Positions 50,495 through 59,820 of a stretch of 64,000 nucleotides of DNA are shown in pieces. The notes under the pieces are model-generated. The model was not told the DNA's origin. It did not search any database and saw only the letters and a list, made by a program, of their open reading frames with translations. The DNA is taken from positions 1 to 64,000 of the forward strand of contig CAIKMS010000008.1 of NCBI GenBank assembly GCA_903828595.1, given 5' to 3'. A program made the translations under genes and the position numbers. Position 1 is the first letter of the stretch, and each line of letters begins with the position of its first letter. The stretch is from an uncultured Pseudomonadota bacterium (GTDB taxonomy: Bacteria > Pseudomonadota > Gammaproteobacteria > Steroidobacterales > Steroidobacteraceae).

Positions 50495-52819
50495 ATGAGT
50501 AGAATTGAAACTAACGAAGCATCACGCCGCCTCATTATTATTGTTCCCATTTACAAAAATGCCGAACTGGTAAAAGGTTGCGTGGATTCGTTGCTGCTGC
50601 ACATCCACGAAGTGGAATTTTTGCAGCCTCGGATCATTCTCTGGAACGATTCGCCAGACGATCGTGACGTCGCGACCCTGCTTACCAGTTACGCCAACCG
50701 GGAACCCCTTGTAGAGATTCACGGTAATGAGAAAAACCTCGGCTTTATCAAGACCGTCAATAAGGGTTTAGCTCTGGCACTCAAAGACCGCGCTGATGTG
50801 CTTTTGGTTAACTCCGACACACTAACCTTTAAAGATACCCTGAAGAACCTGTGGGACGCAGCCAATGCTGACCCGCAAATTGGATTTGCGTGCCCACGAT
50901 CCAATAATGCCACTATCGCTTCACTGCCTCATTTTTACGGTGCGGTTCCACCGACGCCGGACGAAGCTCACGCGAGATGGTTGTTGCTCAGCAAATCCAT
51001 GCCGGCCTGGCACTTTGCGCCTACGGCCGTTGGTTTTTACATGCTAATCCGACACCGGGTGCTCGCTAATCATGGCGGATTGAGTGAGAGTTTTGGTGTG
51101 GGGTACGAAGAGGAAAACGATCTGGTCATGCGTGCCGGTAAGGTCGGCGATCGTGCGATTTTGGTAAATAACGCGTTCGCCTATCACGCCGGATCCGCGT
51201 CCTTTTCGCTGTTGGACTTTAACCTCAACAGTCATAAGCACGATAATCTCGTCAAAATGACCGAGTTGCATCCGGAGTTTTTGCCGTTAGTGCGCCGCTA
51301 CGAAGCGTCGCCGCGGTATTTGGCGGAGAGGCTGTTAACTGGATTGCTGCCCGATGGGCAGGGCCGTATCAAGATGGTCTTTGACCTCCGCGGACTGGGC
51401 CAGCATTACAACGGAACTAATGAACAAGCTGTGGCGGTGGTTAAATCTATCGCTCGGCGTCATAGCAAAAAGATTCGATTAGCAGCCGTAGCGAGTAAAG
51501 AGTCGTTTAAATTTCATAGCCTGGACCAGGTCGACGGGTTGTTTCGCGAGGAACCCAACGCTCCCGGATTACATGCCGTTGCGATACGTTTGGGGCAACC
51601 TTTTGACGTCGACCATATCAGCATGCTGGAGTCGATCGCACCGATCAATCTATTCGCCATGCTGGACACCATCGTTGAGGATTGCGGTCCTCTGGCTGCC
51701 GAGAGTTCAGCACCTGCCCTTTGGGATCATGTCGCAGAGCACGCTAACGGCCTTGTTTTTATAAGTGAATACTCCAAAAAGACGTTTCTGACACGTCACC
51801 CATTGGGACCGAATGTTGAGACGCTGGCGCGACTGCTTCCCACTCAGGTATCTGAGTATCACAAGCCAAAGACTCTGGGATCATCTGAGCATGTACTGGT
51901 GCTGGGCAATGCGTTTCCTCATAAAGGAAGCGAGCAGGCATTGGCGGTACTAGCGTCTGCTTATCCTACGCAGAAATTCGTGGGCTTAGGTGGCGACAGC
52001 TACCAGCGAAATAATGTTGAGGTATTTAAATCCGGTCAAGTTTCGCCAGATAAGATAGATCAGTTATTTGCAAGCGCGGCAGCCGTGGTTCTTCCTTCTT
52101 ATATTGAAGGATTTGGGTTTGGCTTTATGCATGCGTTGGCTGCTGCCAAACCGATCGTGGCACGAAGGATTCCGGCAACTATCGAAATCTTGCAGACACT
52201 GAATGAGGTGGAGGGTGTTTTCCTCTTCAACTCACAGGGGGATTTGGTGTCTGCGCTATCAAAAGCGTTAAATGCCTCAGTAAGTAAAGCAAATACATCT
52301 CATGAGAGTACCTGGGATATTTGGTCGGACGCACTGATTGATTTTTCGATAGAACTCGTCGGATCTCATCATGCGATGCCCAAGGCGACAAAACGTATCC
52401 ATGACGGAGACTATTTGCGGAAGGCATATGCGTGGGATACGAAATTTGATATCCCTGTGAGTAGGGTTGCAGCTGAAGTTCCGTCATCGATAAGCCCAGG
52501 AAAGGTCATGAGTCTGGAAGACCTTCTCAAGCTCGACGGTGACCAATTTATCGAGTCAGCCTATCAGACTATCCTATTAAGGCCCGCAGACGCTAATGGC
52601 ATGAGCAATTACTTGTCGGCTCTTTCAGATGGCGTAAGCAAATTAAAGATCGTAAATGAATTATCGATGTCGCTAGAAGGACGCGAGCGAGGAATAAGTT
52701 TGGAAGGACTATCGGAGGCTGTAGATGCACAGAACGCAAACAGAGCACCGCAGCCTTCCACAGTATTGGGACGAATATTTTCCAGGTTGAAATCGAAACC
52801 GAGAGTTGAACAAGAATGA
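50495..52819 (+). CDS. GT2-GT4-DUF4214 fusion glycosyltransferase
   Basis: The protein of 774 residues joins three parts. Residues of about 12-260 are a GT2 (GT-A) domain (IIIVPIYKNAELVKGCVDSL, NEKNLGFIKTVNKGL, LLVNSDT as the DxD-like site, YEEENDLVMRAG). Residues of about 300-620 are a GT-B domain (VLVLGNAFPHKGSEQALAVL, YIEGFGFGFMHALAAAKPIV). The last 110 residues are a DUF4214-like helical segment (QFIESAYQTILLRPADANGM), a module found in secreted and S-layer-like proteins. The ATG at 50495 is used; a GTG at 50486 is possible. It probably makes two successive linkages. Confidence 0.82.
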   Translation: MSRIETNEASRRLIIIVPIYKNAELVKGCVDSLLLHIHEVEFLQPRIILWNDSPDDRDVATLLTSYANREPLVEIHGNEKNLGFIKTVNKGLALALKDRADVLLVNSDTLTFKDTLKNLWDAANADPQIGFACPRSNNATIASLPHFYGAVPPTPDEAHARWLLLSKSMPAWHFAPTAVGFYMLIRHRVLANHGGLSESFGVGYEEENDLVMRAGKVGDRAILVNNAFAYHAGSASFSLLDFNLNSHKHDNLVKMTELHPEFLPLVRRYEASPRYLAERLLTGLLPDGQGRIKMVFDLRGLGQHYNGTNEQAVAVVKSIARRHSKKIRLAAVASKESFKFHSLDQVDGLFREEPNAPGLHAVAIRLGQPFDVDHISMLESIAPINLFAMLDTIVEDCGPLAAESSAPALWDHVAEHANGLVFISEYSKKTFLTRHPLGPNVETLARLLPTQVSEYHKPKTLGSSEHVLVLGNAFPHKGSEQALAVLASAYPTQKFVGLGGDSYQRNNVEVFKSGQVSPDKIDQLFASAAAVVLPSYIEGFGFGFMHALAAAKPIVARRIPATIEILQTLNEVEGVFLFNSQGDLVSALSKALNASVSKANTSHESTWDIWSDALIDFSIELVGSHHAMPKATKRIHDGDYLRKAYAWDTKFDIPVSRVAAEVPSSISPGKVMSLEDLLKLDGDQFIESAYQTILLRPADANGMSNYLSALSDGVSKLKIVNELSMSLEGRERGISLEGLSEAVDAQNANRAPQPSTVLGRIFSRLKSKPRVEQE

Positions 52820-53574
52820 GTACAGATGACGATTGGGAAATGTGGGGTCAACGAGATCCGTATTTCGCAGTAATAACGGACCCTAAGTATCGGGCAGAAA
52901 ACCTCACCGAGGACGCCAAACGTGAGTTCTTTGCGAGTGGATCAGCACACGCGGGGTACATTTTGGAGACGGCTCGTCAACGCCTCAATTGGGCATTTGA
53001 ACCAAAGACAGCGCTTGATTTCGGGTGCGGAACCGGTCGAATCACAATCCCACTCTCGGAGAGAATTCCGTTCGTCGTTGGCGTTGATATATCGACGGCT
53101 ATGCTACAAGAGGCAGAAAAGAACGCCAGCCACTATAACCGGTCAAACATACGATGGATCAAGTCCAGTGATACGCTTTTAGATTTGCCTGGGCCCTTTG
53201 ATTTCATTCACTCGTGCATAACGTTTCAGCATATAGACGTCCCGCGTGGGCGTGCTCTTTTCGCAAAATTGGTGGACTTGTTGGCCCCTGGGGGTATTGC
53301 TGCCATTCAGATTCTCTATGGTAAGGCTAAATATCCAGAAACGTTCGGAACGCCTCCTGGGCACTATATTGATAGTGAAGCCGGGTCACATGATGACTCA
53401 CTAAGCCAGTCAGTATCAGATACTGGTAAAGATCCTCGAATGGAAATGAATGCATATTCGCTGTCGCAGCTTGCGTATTTGATTCAGACTCGCGGCATTT
53501 TGGAAATGTATGCAGCGTTTACCGACCACGGTGGTGAATTGGGCGTTTTTATGTATTTTTTGAAACCCCATTAG
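52816..53574 (+). CDS. Class I SAM-dependent methyltransferase
   Basis: The 252-residue protein has motif I ALDFGCGTGRITIPL, the post-I acidic residue in VVGVDISTAMLQEAEK and the later PFDFIHSCITFQHID and LLAPGGIAAIQILYG motifs. The ATG overlaps the stop of the GT fusion by four bases (ATGA). It likely methylates a sugar of the exported glycan, perhaps as a chain terminator, as methyltransferases do in several ABC-exported O-antigens. Last gene of the operon. Confidence 0.85.
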   Translation: MSTDDDWEMWGQRDPYFAVITDPKYRAENLTEDAKREFFASGSAHAGYILETARQRLNWAFEPKTALDFGCGTGRITIPLSERIPFVVGVDISTAMLQEAEKNASHYNRSNIRWIKSSDTLLDLPGPFDFIHSCITFQHIDVPRGRALFAKLVDLLAPGGIAAIQILYGKAKYPETFGTPPGHYIDSEAGSHDDSLSQSVSDTGKDPRMEMNAYSLSQLAYLIQTRGILEMYAAFTDHGGELGVFMYFLKPH

Positions 53575-54190
53575 GTGGAAGTCAGCATGGAATGCGCAGA
53601 TTTTTTGTTTCTAAAGAAGTCGCGTTTTGCTTCCGTGGTTCTTGAGAAAATACTTGTGGTTGGAGCATGTAAAGCAGAGAGATTGATCTCAGTGTTTAGG
53701 GCGGGCATTCTGACGAATCATTGGTTGATTTGCTAACCGTTGAGGCGCGCCTGATATCAATCAGGATCTAAGGCCGATTCGTCAGTTACGGAATTGTCAG
53801 CGCGATCCTGTTGAGAGAAGTTACGATTAGGCGGATGTATATGCGTTTTAGAGTTTTTAACTGAAGGCAGGATCTGGAAGGCTTAATTATGTGCGTAATT
53901 TGGATCAGACCAATGAGGCTGCCACCTCTATTCGTGCCGAAATGCTTGAAATAACTGCAAACGCGCTACGTTGGAGATTTTTTTTCGAGCATAGATTTGA
54001 GTAGCGCGATTTTATTTGGGCTTTAGATGGTAATTTTACGGTTTCACGTGTTTCACATATCCGTTTTGCAACTATGCAGGTTAATTCTTGGCTATCTGCC
54101 TATTCAAAAGGTGTAACCAGATAATCATTGCAGATTGCGATTTATATAAAGAAATACAAATCAATTTAGAAATTAAATTATTGGAAAAAA
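53575..54190. other. AT-rich intergenic region in the polysaccharide locus
   Basis: A 616-base gap with stops in all frames and lower GC than its neighbours. AT-rich stretches near 54120-54190 may hold the promoter of the next gene. No hairpin, ops element or remnant gene could be identified. Confidence 0.45.
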
Positions 54191-57091
54191 ATGAATCCTA
54201 AAAACGTGCCTGCAGGTGATCTAGCAAAATCAATCGCCAACATAGCCGACGACAAAAACAGGGGCGACAAGTCCCTAGGTTCCGAATCCCTGGCAATAGA
54301 CTTGTCAGGATCATCAGAACTGGGCCAGGCAGTCATTGGTTGCGTCGACGGATTCGATGGAGAGGTTGTTCAAGGTTGGGCGTATGCCCCATATTCGCCC
54401 GATTCCTCCATGCAGGTTCGAGTTTATGCGGATGCTGAGTTGGTCGCCACGGGCACGGCGGATATCTTTCGGGATGACCTGCTTAATTCCGGAATCGGGA
54501 CTGGCCATCATGCCTTTAGAGTCCCGATGTCGAGACGTATCCGAGACGAGAAAAAATATTCCGTGGCTGTGTATGTGTACGTCGAGGATGCGGCGCCGAT
54601 TTTATTGGGCGAGATGTCTTACAAGCTTGACTACGTTATTGAAGGTGAGATTACACGGTGCGACGGCGCTTTTATCATGGGTCACCTTATAAGCAACGAA
54701 CAGATTGCGAGCCCTATTTCGGTCGAATTGTTGATCGATGGCGTGGATTGCGGAGCCGCCCTTGCTTCTCAAAATATTGACGTGGGTATCGCATTTTCGC
54801 TCCGCATTCCACCAGAGTTTTCGGATGGTCTTCCCCACGTCGTATGTGTAAGAACAGTCAGTCCTTCCTTTGTTATTGATGAGAAAGTCCTTGTTCTTCG
54901 GCCGTTCCTAACCCCAACCGCGGCACTTCGTCAGTATTCCGCGAATTTCCCTCAAGCATCACTCCTTGACGGATCGAGGCAGCGCTATGAATCTCTACGG
55001 CGGCAACTACAGCTACTGATCCATTCACAGGAATCGGCAGAGACAAATATTGCAAAGATGAGGAGCGTAGTTACCGCTCATGAGCAGGTGCTCATCGGCT
55101 TTGAAAGCGAGGACCGAATATTCGGTTCGCTTCCATCTCTAATATTCCCTGTAATTGATAAGCCACGGGTTTCAATAGTCATCCCTATCCACAACAAGGT
55201 GCTTATAACCTACCATTCCTTAGCATCGATCTTGCTTGCTCCTAATTCAGCCAGTTTCGAGGTAATCGTTGTTGACGACGGTTCCACGGATGAGTCAACT
55301 GAGCTCGAGACTGTCGTAAAAGGCGTTCAATTTGTCAGGAACAGTACCCCCGAAGGATTTATTCGCAGTTGTAACAAAGGTGCGGCACTTGCACGAGGTG
55401 AATACGTTCTTCTTTTGAATAACGACACAGAGGTATCCGCGGGCTGGATTGACGAGTTGATTTATGTGTTTGATCACTTCGATAACGTAGGTATGGTCGG
55501 TGCCAAACTTGTTTACCCAGATGGCACTCTTCAGGATGCCGGTGGGATTGTATGGAACAATGGTGATCCATGGCTCTATGGGCGTGGGAATAACCCAAAT
55601 GATCCGCGATTCAACTATATTCGGCAAACCGATTATTTGTCGGGTGCCTGCTTGCTACTTAGAAAATCTCTGTGGGTCGAGGTCAAGGGGTTTGATGAGC
55701 GGTATGTGCCTGCTTATTTTGAGGATACAGATCTTGCATTTAAGGTTAGGGCCTGTGGCCTCAAGACTGTGTACACTCCATTTTGTCAAGTTATCCACTT
55801 TGAGGGCAAAAGCAACGGTACCGATGTTAAGAGTGGAGTGAAGCGTTTCCAGGAAATTAATCGCCCGAAATTTAAGGAACGCTGGTGTGAGGATTACAGA
55901 AATAATGGGGTTTATGAGAAAGACGTTGAACTGAATAAAGACCGTAACGTTAGGTTTCGAGCGCTGGTTATCGATTACTCGACACCTCGCCCAGATCGAG
56001 ACGCAGGGAGTTATGCGGCAATTCAAGAGATGTTGTTGCTCCAAAGTTTAGGATTCAAAATCACGTTTGTTCCAGAAAATCTCGCGTATTTGGGAAGTTA
56101 TTCGGAAGATCTTCAACGAAAGGGCATCGAGACTTGCTACGCTCCGTTTATTCTTAGCGTGCACGACCTGTTGAAGAAGCGCGGTGCTGAATTTGATGTG
56201 GTCTATGTTACGCGATATGCGGTAGCTCAAAACTTTATCGAATCAATCAGAAAGTTTGCACCGCGTGCGAAGGTGCTGTTCAATAATGCCGACTTGCATT
56301 TTCTTCGGGAAATTCGTGCGGGTATAGCTAAGGAAAGCCGAGAACTCATCGCTCGCTCTATGCAAACGCGTGATGATGAATTATCCCTGATGCGCAAGGT
56401 TGACTTAGTTCTTTCATATACCTCAACCGAGGAAGCTGTAATTTTGTCTCATAATCTTGATGCAACTCGCACCGCGCGCTGCCCTTGGGTTGTTTCTGTT
56501 CCGACGATGGCGAGAGGACTCGGCATGCGATCTGACATCGCGTTTTTGGGAAATTTCTCCCACCATCCAAATTTAGAGGCAATAGAGTACTTCATAAAGG
56601 ATGTGATGCCGGTTCTTCGTGACAGCGGAATGAATATTCGGCTCCGTATATACGGCAGCAACATCTCTCAGGCGGTTCGCGACTTGGCGGCTGACGATGT
56701 AATTGTTGAGGGTTGGGTGGATTCGGTAGAAACGGTTTATGAGAGCTGTCGGATTTTCGTTGCACCGTTACAGTCCGGAGCGGGTATTAAGGGGAAAGTG
56801 ATCGGGGCCCTGGCGCACGGAGTTCCAATGGTCCTGTCTCCAGTTGCTGCAGAGGGAACCGGTATTAGGGATGGTAGAGAGGCGTTTATCGCTGCTACGC
56901 CCGCGGAGTGGGCGGAGTCAATTGGTAAGCTTTATGACAACGACGGACTTTGGTTCGATATGCAATTGTCCGCACGGCAGTTTGCAGCATCCGAGTACGG
57001 TTTTGAGCGCGGTCAAAAACATATGCGGCATGCATTACAAATGGTAGATGTCTTTAGTGGACCTGACGATCGCGTGCTTTTTTTCAAATAG
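54191..57091 (+). CDS. Large glycosyltransferase with GT2 and GT4 domains
   Basis: The 966-residue protein has an N-terminal region of about 300 residues with two beta-sandwich-like repeats (VQGWAYAPYSPDSSMQVRVY; FIMGHLISNEQIASPISVEL), a GT2 domain at about 325-590 (VSIVIPIHNKVLITYHSLAS, FEVIVVDDGSTDES, LLLNNDTEVSAGWIDELIYV, AYFEDTDLAFKVRACG) and a GT-B domain at about 600-950 (IAFLGNFSHHPNLEAIEYFI, FVAPLQSGAGIKGKVIGALA). Such bifunctional enzymes build repeat units of capsules or O-antigens. It has its own promoter region, unlike the tight operon before it, and markedly AT-richer codon use. Confidence 0.85.
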   Translation: MNPKNVPAGDLAKSIANIADDKNRGDKSLGSESLAIDLSGSSELGQAVIGCVDGFDGEVVQGWAYAPYSPDSSMQVRVYADAELVATGTADIFRDDLLNSGIGTGHHAFRVPMSRRIRDEKKYSVAVYVYVEDAAPILLGEMSYKLDYVIEGEITRCDGAFIMGHLISNEQIASPISVELLIDGVDCGAALASQNIDVGIAFSLRIPPEFSDGLPHVVCVRTVSPSFVIDEKVLVLRPFLTPTAALRQYSANFPQASLLDGSRQRYESLRRQLQLLIHSQESAETNIAKMRSVVTAHEQVLIGFESEDRIFGSLPSLIFPVIDKPRVSIVIPIHNKVLITYHSLASILLAPNSASFEVIVVDDGSTDESTELETVVKGVQFVRNSTPEGFIRSCNKGAALARGEYVLLLNNDTEVSAGWIDELIYVFDHFDNVGMVGAKLVYPDGTLQDAGGIVWNNGDPWLYGRGNNPNDPRFNYIRQTDYLSGACLLLRKSLWVEVKGFDERYVPAYFEDTDLAFKVRACGLKTVYTPFCQVIHFEGKSNGTDVKSGVKRFQEINRPKFKERWCEDYRNNGVYEKDVELNKDRNVRFRALVIDYSTPRPDRDAGSYAAIQEMLLLQSLGFKITFVPENLAYLGSYSEDLQRKGIETCYAPFILSVHDLLKKRGAEFDVVYVTRYAVAQNFIESIRKFAPRAKVLFNNADLHFLREIRAGIAKESRELIARSMQTRDDELSLMRKVDLVLSYTSTEEAVILSHNLDATRTARCPWVVSVPTMARGLGMRSDIAFLGNFSHHPNLEAIEYFIKDVMPVLRDSGMNIRLRIYGSNISQAVRDLAADDVIVEGWVDSVETVYESCRIFVAPLQSGAGIKGKVIGALAHGVPMVLSPVAAEGTGIRDGREAFIAATPAEWAESIGKLYDNDGLWFDMQLSARQFAASEYGFERGQKHMRHALQMVDVFSGPDDRVLFFK

Positions 57092-57301
57092 TAAATTCGC
57101 CGAAGAATCTCAACCGTATGTTTCTGGGCAAATATCAATACGCGTTTGACACGAAAAGTCCTGTTTTCAGAACACTTCGGTTTATGCGTCAGTCAACCCG
57201 TTCCTTTTTAGGCTTTTTGAATGTGTGACTTGTTCTTTTTATCATCTTCCTGGTTTATGTCGGGTTTTATCTCGGAGTTTTGAATCTCGAGCAAAGGCAT
57301 C

Positions 57302-57652
57302 GTGCGCAAACCGATTTTCTTTATGCACGTACCCAAGATGGCGGGAACAAGCCTAAGAACGTTTCTAATAAACCAATACGACGCGGCTTCAATTTGCCCA
57401 ATCGTAGGGTGGGACAGCGTCAAGGCTGGTTTACGCTCATTGAATAATTATCCTTTAGTACAAGGTTATTTCAGATATGGAATGACAGCGTCACTCCCAG
57501 ATAGGCCCAGGTTAACTATATTGCGGGGTCCAGTCACACGGACAATTTCCGCGCTTAAGCACGTAAGGCGAGATCCAAATTTTGGTAAAGCTCGTCACAG
57601 CTTGGCACAGGGTATTACGCTCTCCTCGATTGACCTGGCCTGCGATTCCTGA
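57302..57652 (+). pseudogene. Sulfotransferase gene truncated by an IS element
   Basis: GTG at 57302 opens a Sulfotransfer_2-like domain: IFFMHVPKMAGTSLRTFLIN is the 5'-phosphosulfate-binding loop for PAPS, and LTILRGPVTRTISALKHVR is the 3'-phosphate motif. About 110 native residues remain; at 57631 the frame enters the IS3-family left end and stops soon after. No continuation exists on the other side of the IS at 58828, so part of the gene was deleted. It follows the 966-residue glycosyltransferase on the same strand. Confidence 0.75.
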
Positions 57653-57715
57653 TCCAGCCTGATGCTCCCTAGAATGGTGGAACGGAGAGTTGGAATCAGG
57701 CCGAAACAACGGGTT

Positions 57716-57976
57716 ATGACGGAAGAGATTATTCACAAGCTGCGTGAGGTGGACGTGCTGTCCGGGCAAGGTCAGACGGTGGCGCAGGTCGGCAAGCAGC
57801 TGGGTGTGACCGACAATACCTACTTTCGCTGGTGCAAAAGCCACGGCGGTCTTCGGATTGATCAGGCCAAGCGGATGAAGGATCTGGAGGCGGAGAACGC
57901 GAGGCTGCAGAAGGCAGTGGCGGAACTGACCATCGACAAGATCATCCTGAAGGAAGTCGCTGAGGGAAAATATTAA
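57716..57976 (+). CDS. IS3-family OrfA transposase subunit
   Basis: The 86-residue protein is the HTH subunit: TEEIIHKLREVDVLSGQGQT, then KQLGVTDNTYFRWCKSHGGL and a leucine-zipper-like helix RMKDLEAENARLQKAVAELT, ending LDK-type IDKIILKEVAEGKY. In a working element a -1 frameshift at its end gives the OrfAB fusion. The ATG at 57716 is the normal start; an upstream ATG at 57662 is less likely. Confidence 0.85.
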   Translation: MTEEIIHKLREVDVLSGQGQTVAQVGKQLGVTDNTYFRWCKSHGGLRIDQAKRMKDLEAENARLQKAVAELTIDKIILKEVAEGKY

Positions 57977-58789
57977 GCCCAACGCGACGGCGCCAGGCGC
58001 TGGATCGAGTGCGCTCACAGCACCGGTATTCCGAACGACAAATTTGTCGGGCGTTGGGCATTTCAAGATCGAGCTCGCGCTAGGTGCCGGAGCCGAGATC
58101 CGACGAGGGACCCCTGAGGGCGGCGATCATAGGCCTTGCGGCTCAGTACGTCCGGTACGGTTATCGGCAGGTGACGGTGCGTCTCTGGGCCGCGGGTTGG
58201 AGTATCAGCCGGTCACGGGTCGAGCGGATCTGGAAGCAGGAAGGCTTGAGGGTGCCGCAGAAGCAGACGAAACGGGGTCGCCTGTGGTTGGCCGATAGAT
58301 CCTGTGTCCGTCTTCGAACACAGCGCAAAAACCACGTCTGGAGCTGGGATTTTGTGATGGGCCGGACGCATGACGGTCGAGTCCTGAAGATTCTGACGCT
58401 GATCGACGAGTACACCAAGGAGGCCTTGGCCGTCCACGTCGCACGACGCATCCGGGCCAGAGATGTCATCGACATTTTGGCCGACGTCATGGTCGAGCGC
58501 GGAGTGCCGGAATATATTCGCAGCGATAACGGCCCAGAAAGGGTCGCCAAAGTCCTCAGAAACTGGCTCAGCCGAGTGGGTACGAAGACCGCTTACATCA
58601 TGCCGGGTAGCCCGTGGGAAAACGGTTACTGCGAGAGCTTTAACGGCAAACTGCGAAATGAACTCCTCAGTGAGAAAATTCTACTTATCAGAGCCCCACT
58701 TTTGTGGGGGGATTACCCCTGCACCGGAGACGAGTGCGGCGGATTTGACGATTAGGAAGATAATCAGAGAGACTCGAACCGTTGCATAA
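57977..58789 (+). pseudogene. IS3-family OrfB transposase, disrupted
   Basis: The expected OrfB frame reads RRRQALDRVRSQHRYSERQI and CRALGISRSSSR, then TAG just before 58084. It resumes with VPEPRSDEGPLRAAIIGLAA and the rve domain: WSWDFVMGRTHDGRVLKILT (first Asp), IRSDNGPE (second Asp) and SPWENGYCESFNGKLRNELL (Glu). After ELLSEKIL about 40-50 codons are missing, and the tail PAPETSAADLTIRK appears in another frame, ending TAA at 58787-58789. The copy is dead. Confidence 0.8.
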
Positions 58790-58884
58790 CAGACATCAGA
58801 AATGAATCAGTTAATGCAGGCCGGTCAGCTATCTACACTGCGCCGGGAAAATCAACCCTCTAACATGATGGAAGATTCAACCAA

Positions 58885-58920
58885 ACATCATGGCCCCTAT
58901 GGGGAATTGGGCCATGATGT
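58885..58920 (-). terminator. Hairpin directly after the secreted-protein gene
   Basis: ACATCATGGCCC pairs with GGGCCATGATGT in a perfect 12-bp stem with a 12-base loop, immediately after the stop codon at 58921-58923 of the minus-strand gene. The following minus-strand bases TTTGGTTGAATC are only partly T-rich. It is a probable terminator. Confidence 0.65.
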
Positions 58921-59754
58921 CTAGCGGATCTGACGTGTACACCAATCAATAGCCGTGCCGTCAGGCGCACCGGTGAGAAAATACGGCAATTGCCCTTCGG
59001 CGTGCCAGACAGAGCGGCCATAGGTGACGTTTGACCCGGTTGGCAAACCGGCGGAATCGCGATCCCCCGAACCCAAGCCCCACTTGCCGTTTGGAGCGCC
59101 GAAGGTGCTCCACCACGCTTCCTGCACACGGATAGCCTTGCGTTTATTGTTACCCTTCAGACAGTCGTTGTTGATGACCATGGGCTTGGTAACCGTAGCG
59201 TCCCAGAACCACTTGAACTTCGGATTTTCGGTGAGATATCCCCAGACTTGGATACGATAGCTCTCGAGATGAACGTTCCAAAACAGGTAGGGCTGGCCCT
59301 TGGCGCCGCAACGCGCGTAGGTCCCATTCTCGATCAAATCGAAGGTCTTGCCACCCTTCGGCGTAAACAAGATACGCGTCGAGATAACCGGATGCTCGAC
59401 AGCCACCTTGCCCGCTTTGGCGTCAATGTATTCCGAGAGGAAAAGCCAGGGGTTGCCGTCAGGATTGGCGCAGTAGAAATAGCGCTCCACGTCAGCCTGC
59501 CCGTCGATCTGCCCTCCTTTATTCGAGAACCAGAGCTCGAACTGCTTCTTGTCGAGCGTTTTGTTCGTGACAGTCATGAGCGTCAACGGCGACGATACGT
59601 CCTTCTGACGGTGACCAATCATGTCCCAGCTGTGCTGATTGGCGCCGAGTGGCCAGTAATTCGCCAGTGTTTCCTCGGCCGAATACCCGGATGCTCCCGC
59701 CGCGACGGCCGCGGCCACACCGAGGACTGCCGGCATTAGTCTCTTCAAGATCAT
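58921..59754 (-). CDS. Secreted protein of unknown function
   Basis: The product of 277 residues has a signal peptide (LKRLMPAVLGVAAAVAAGAS) and a mature part rich in Trp, Gly and Asn: ETLANYWPLGANQHSWDMIG, YCANPDGNPWLFLSEYIDAK, FWDATVTKPMVINNDCLKGN and WHAEGQLPYFLTGAPDGTAI. I do not recognise a family. AAGGA ten bases before the ATG at 59754 supports the start. It is downstream of the sulfotransferase/DUF6473 gene on the same strand and may form an operon with it, so a role in handling a sulfated glycan is possible but unproven. Confidence 0.65.
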   Translation of the reverse strand: MILKRLMPAVLGVAAAVAAGASGYSAEETLANYWPLGANQHSWDMIGHRQKDVSSPLTLMTVTNKTLDKKQFELWFSNKGGQIDGQADVERYFYCANPDGNPWLFLSEYIDAKAGKVAVEHPVISTRILFTPKGGKTFDLIENGTYARCGAKGQPYLFWNVHLESYRIQVWGYLTENPKFKWFWDATVTKPMVINNDCLKGNNKRKAIRVQEAWWSTFGAPNGKWGLGSGDRDSAGLPTGSNVTYGRSVWHAEGQLPYFLTGAPDGTAIDWCTRQIR

Positions 59755-59820
59755 AATTAGTTGTTCCTTGAGCACGTAAGGACCACGATGAGTGAAAGTC
59801 TGGATAAGGCCTCAGGCCGT

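Larger units (their letters stand above)
57631..58827 (+). mobile_element. IS3-family (IS407-type) insertion sequence, inactive copy
   Basis: Imperfect terminal inverted repeats begin TGACC-GGCCTGC at 57631 and end GCAGG-CCGGTCA at 58827, with further matches CTGAT and CTGATG inside. The length of about 1.2 kb is normal. orfA is intact, but orfB has an in-frame TAG, an internal deletion and a frame change. The flanks (GAT and GCT) show no clear target duplication, so a rearrangement used this copy. It has the same orientation and the same right end as the partial copy at 1-141. Confidence 0.85.
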
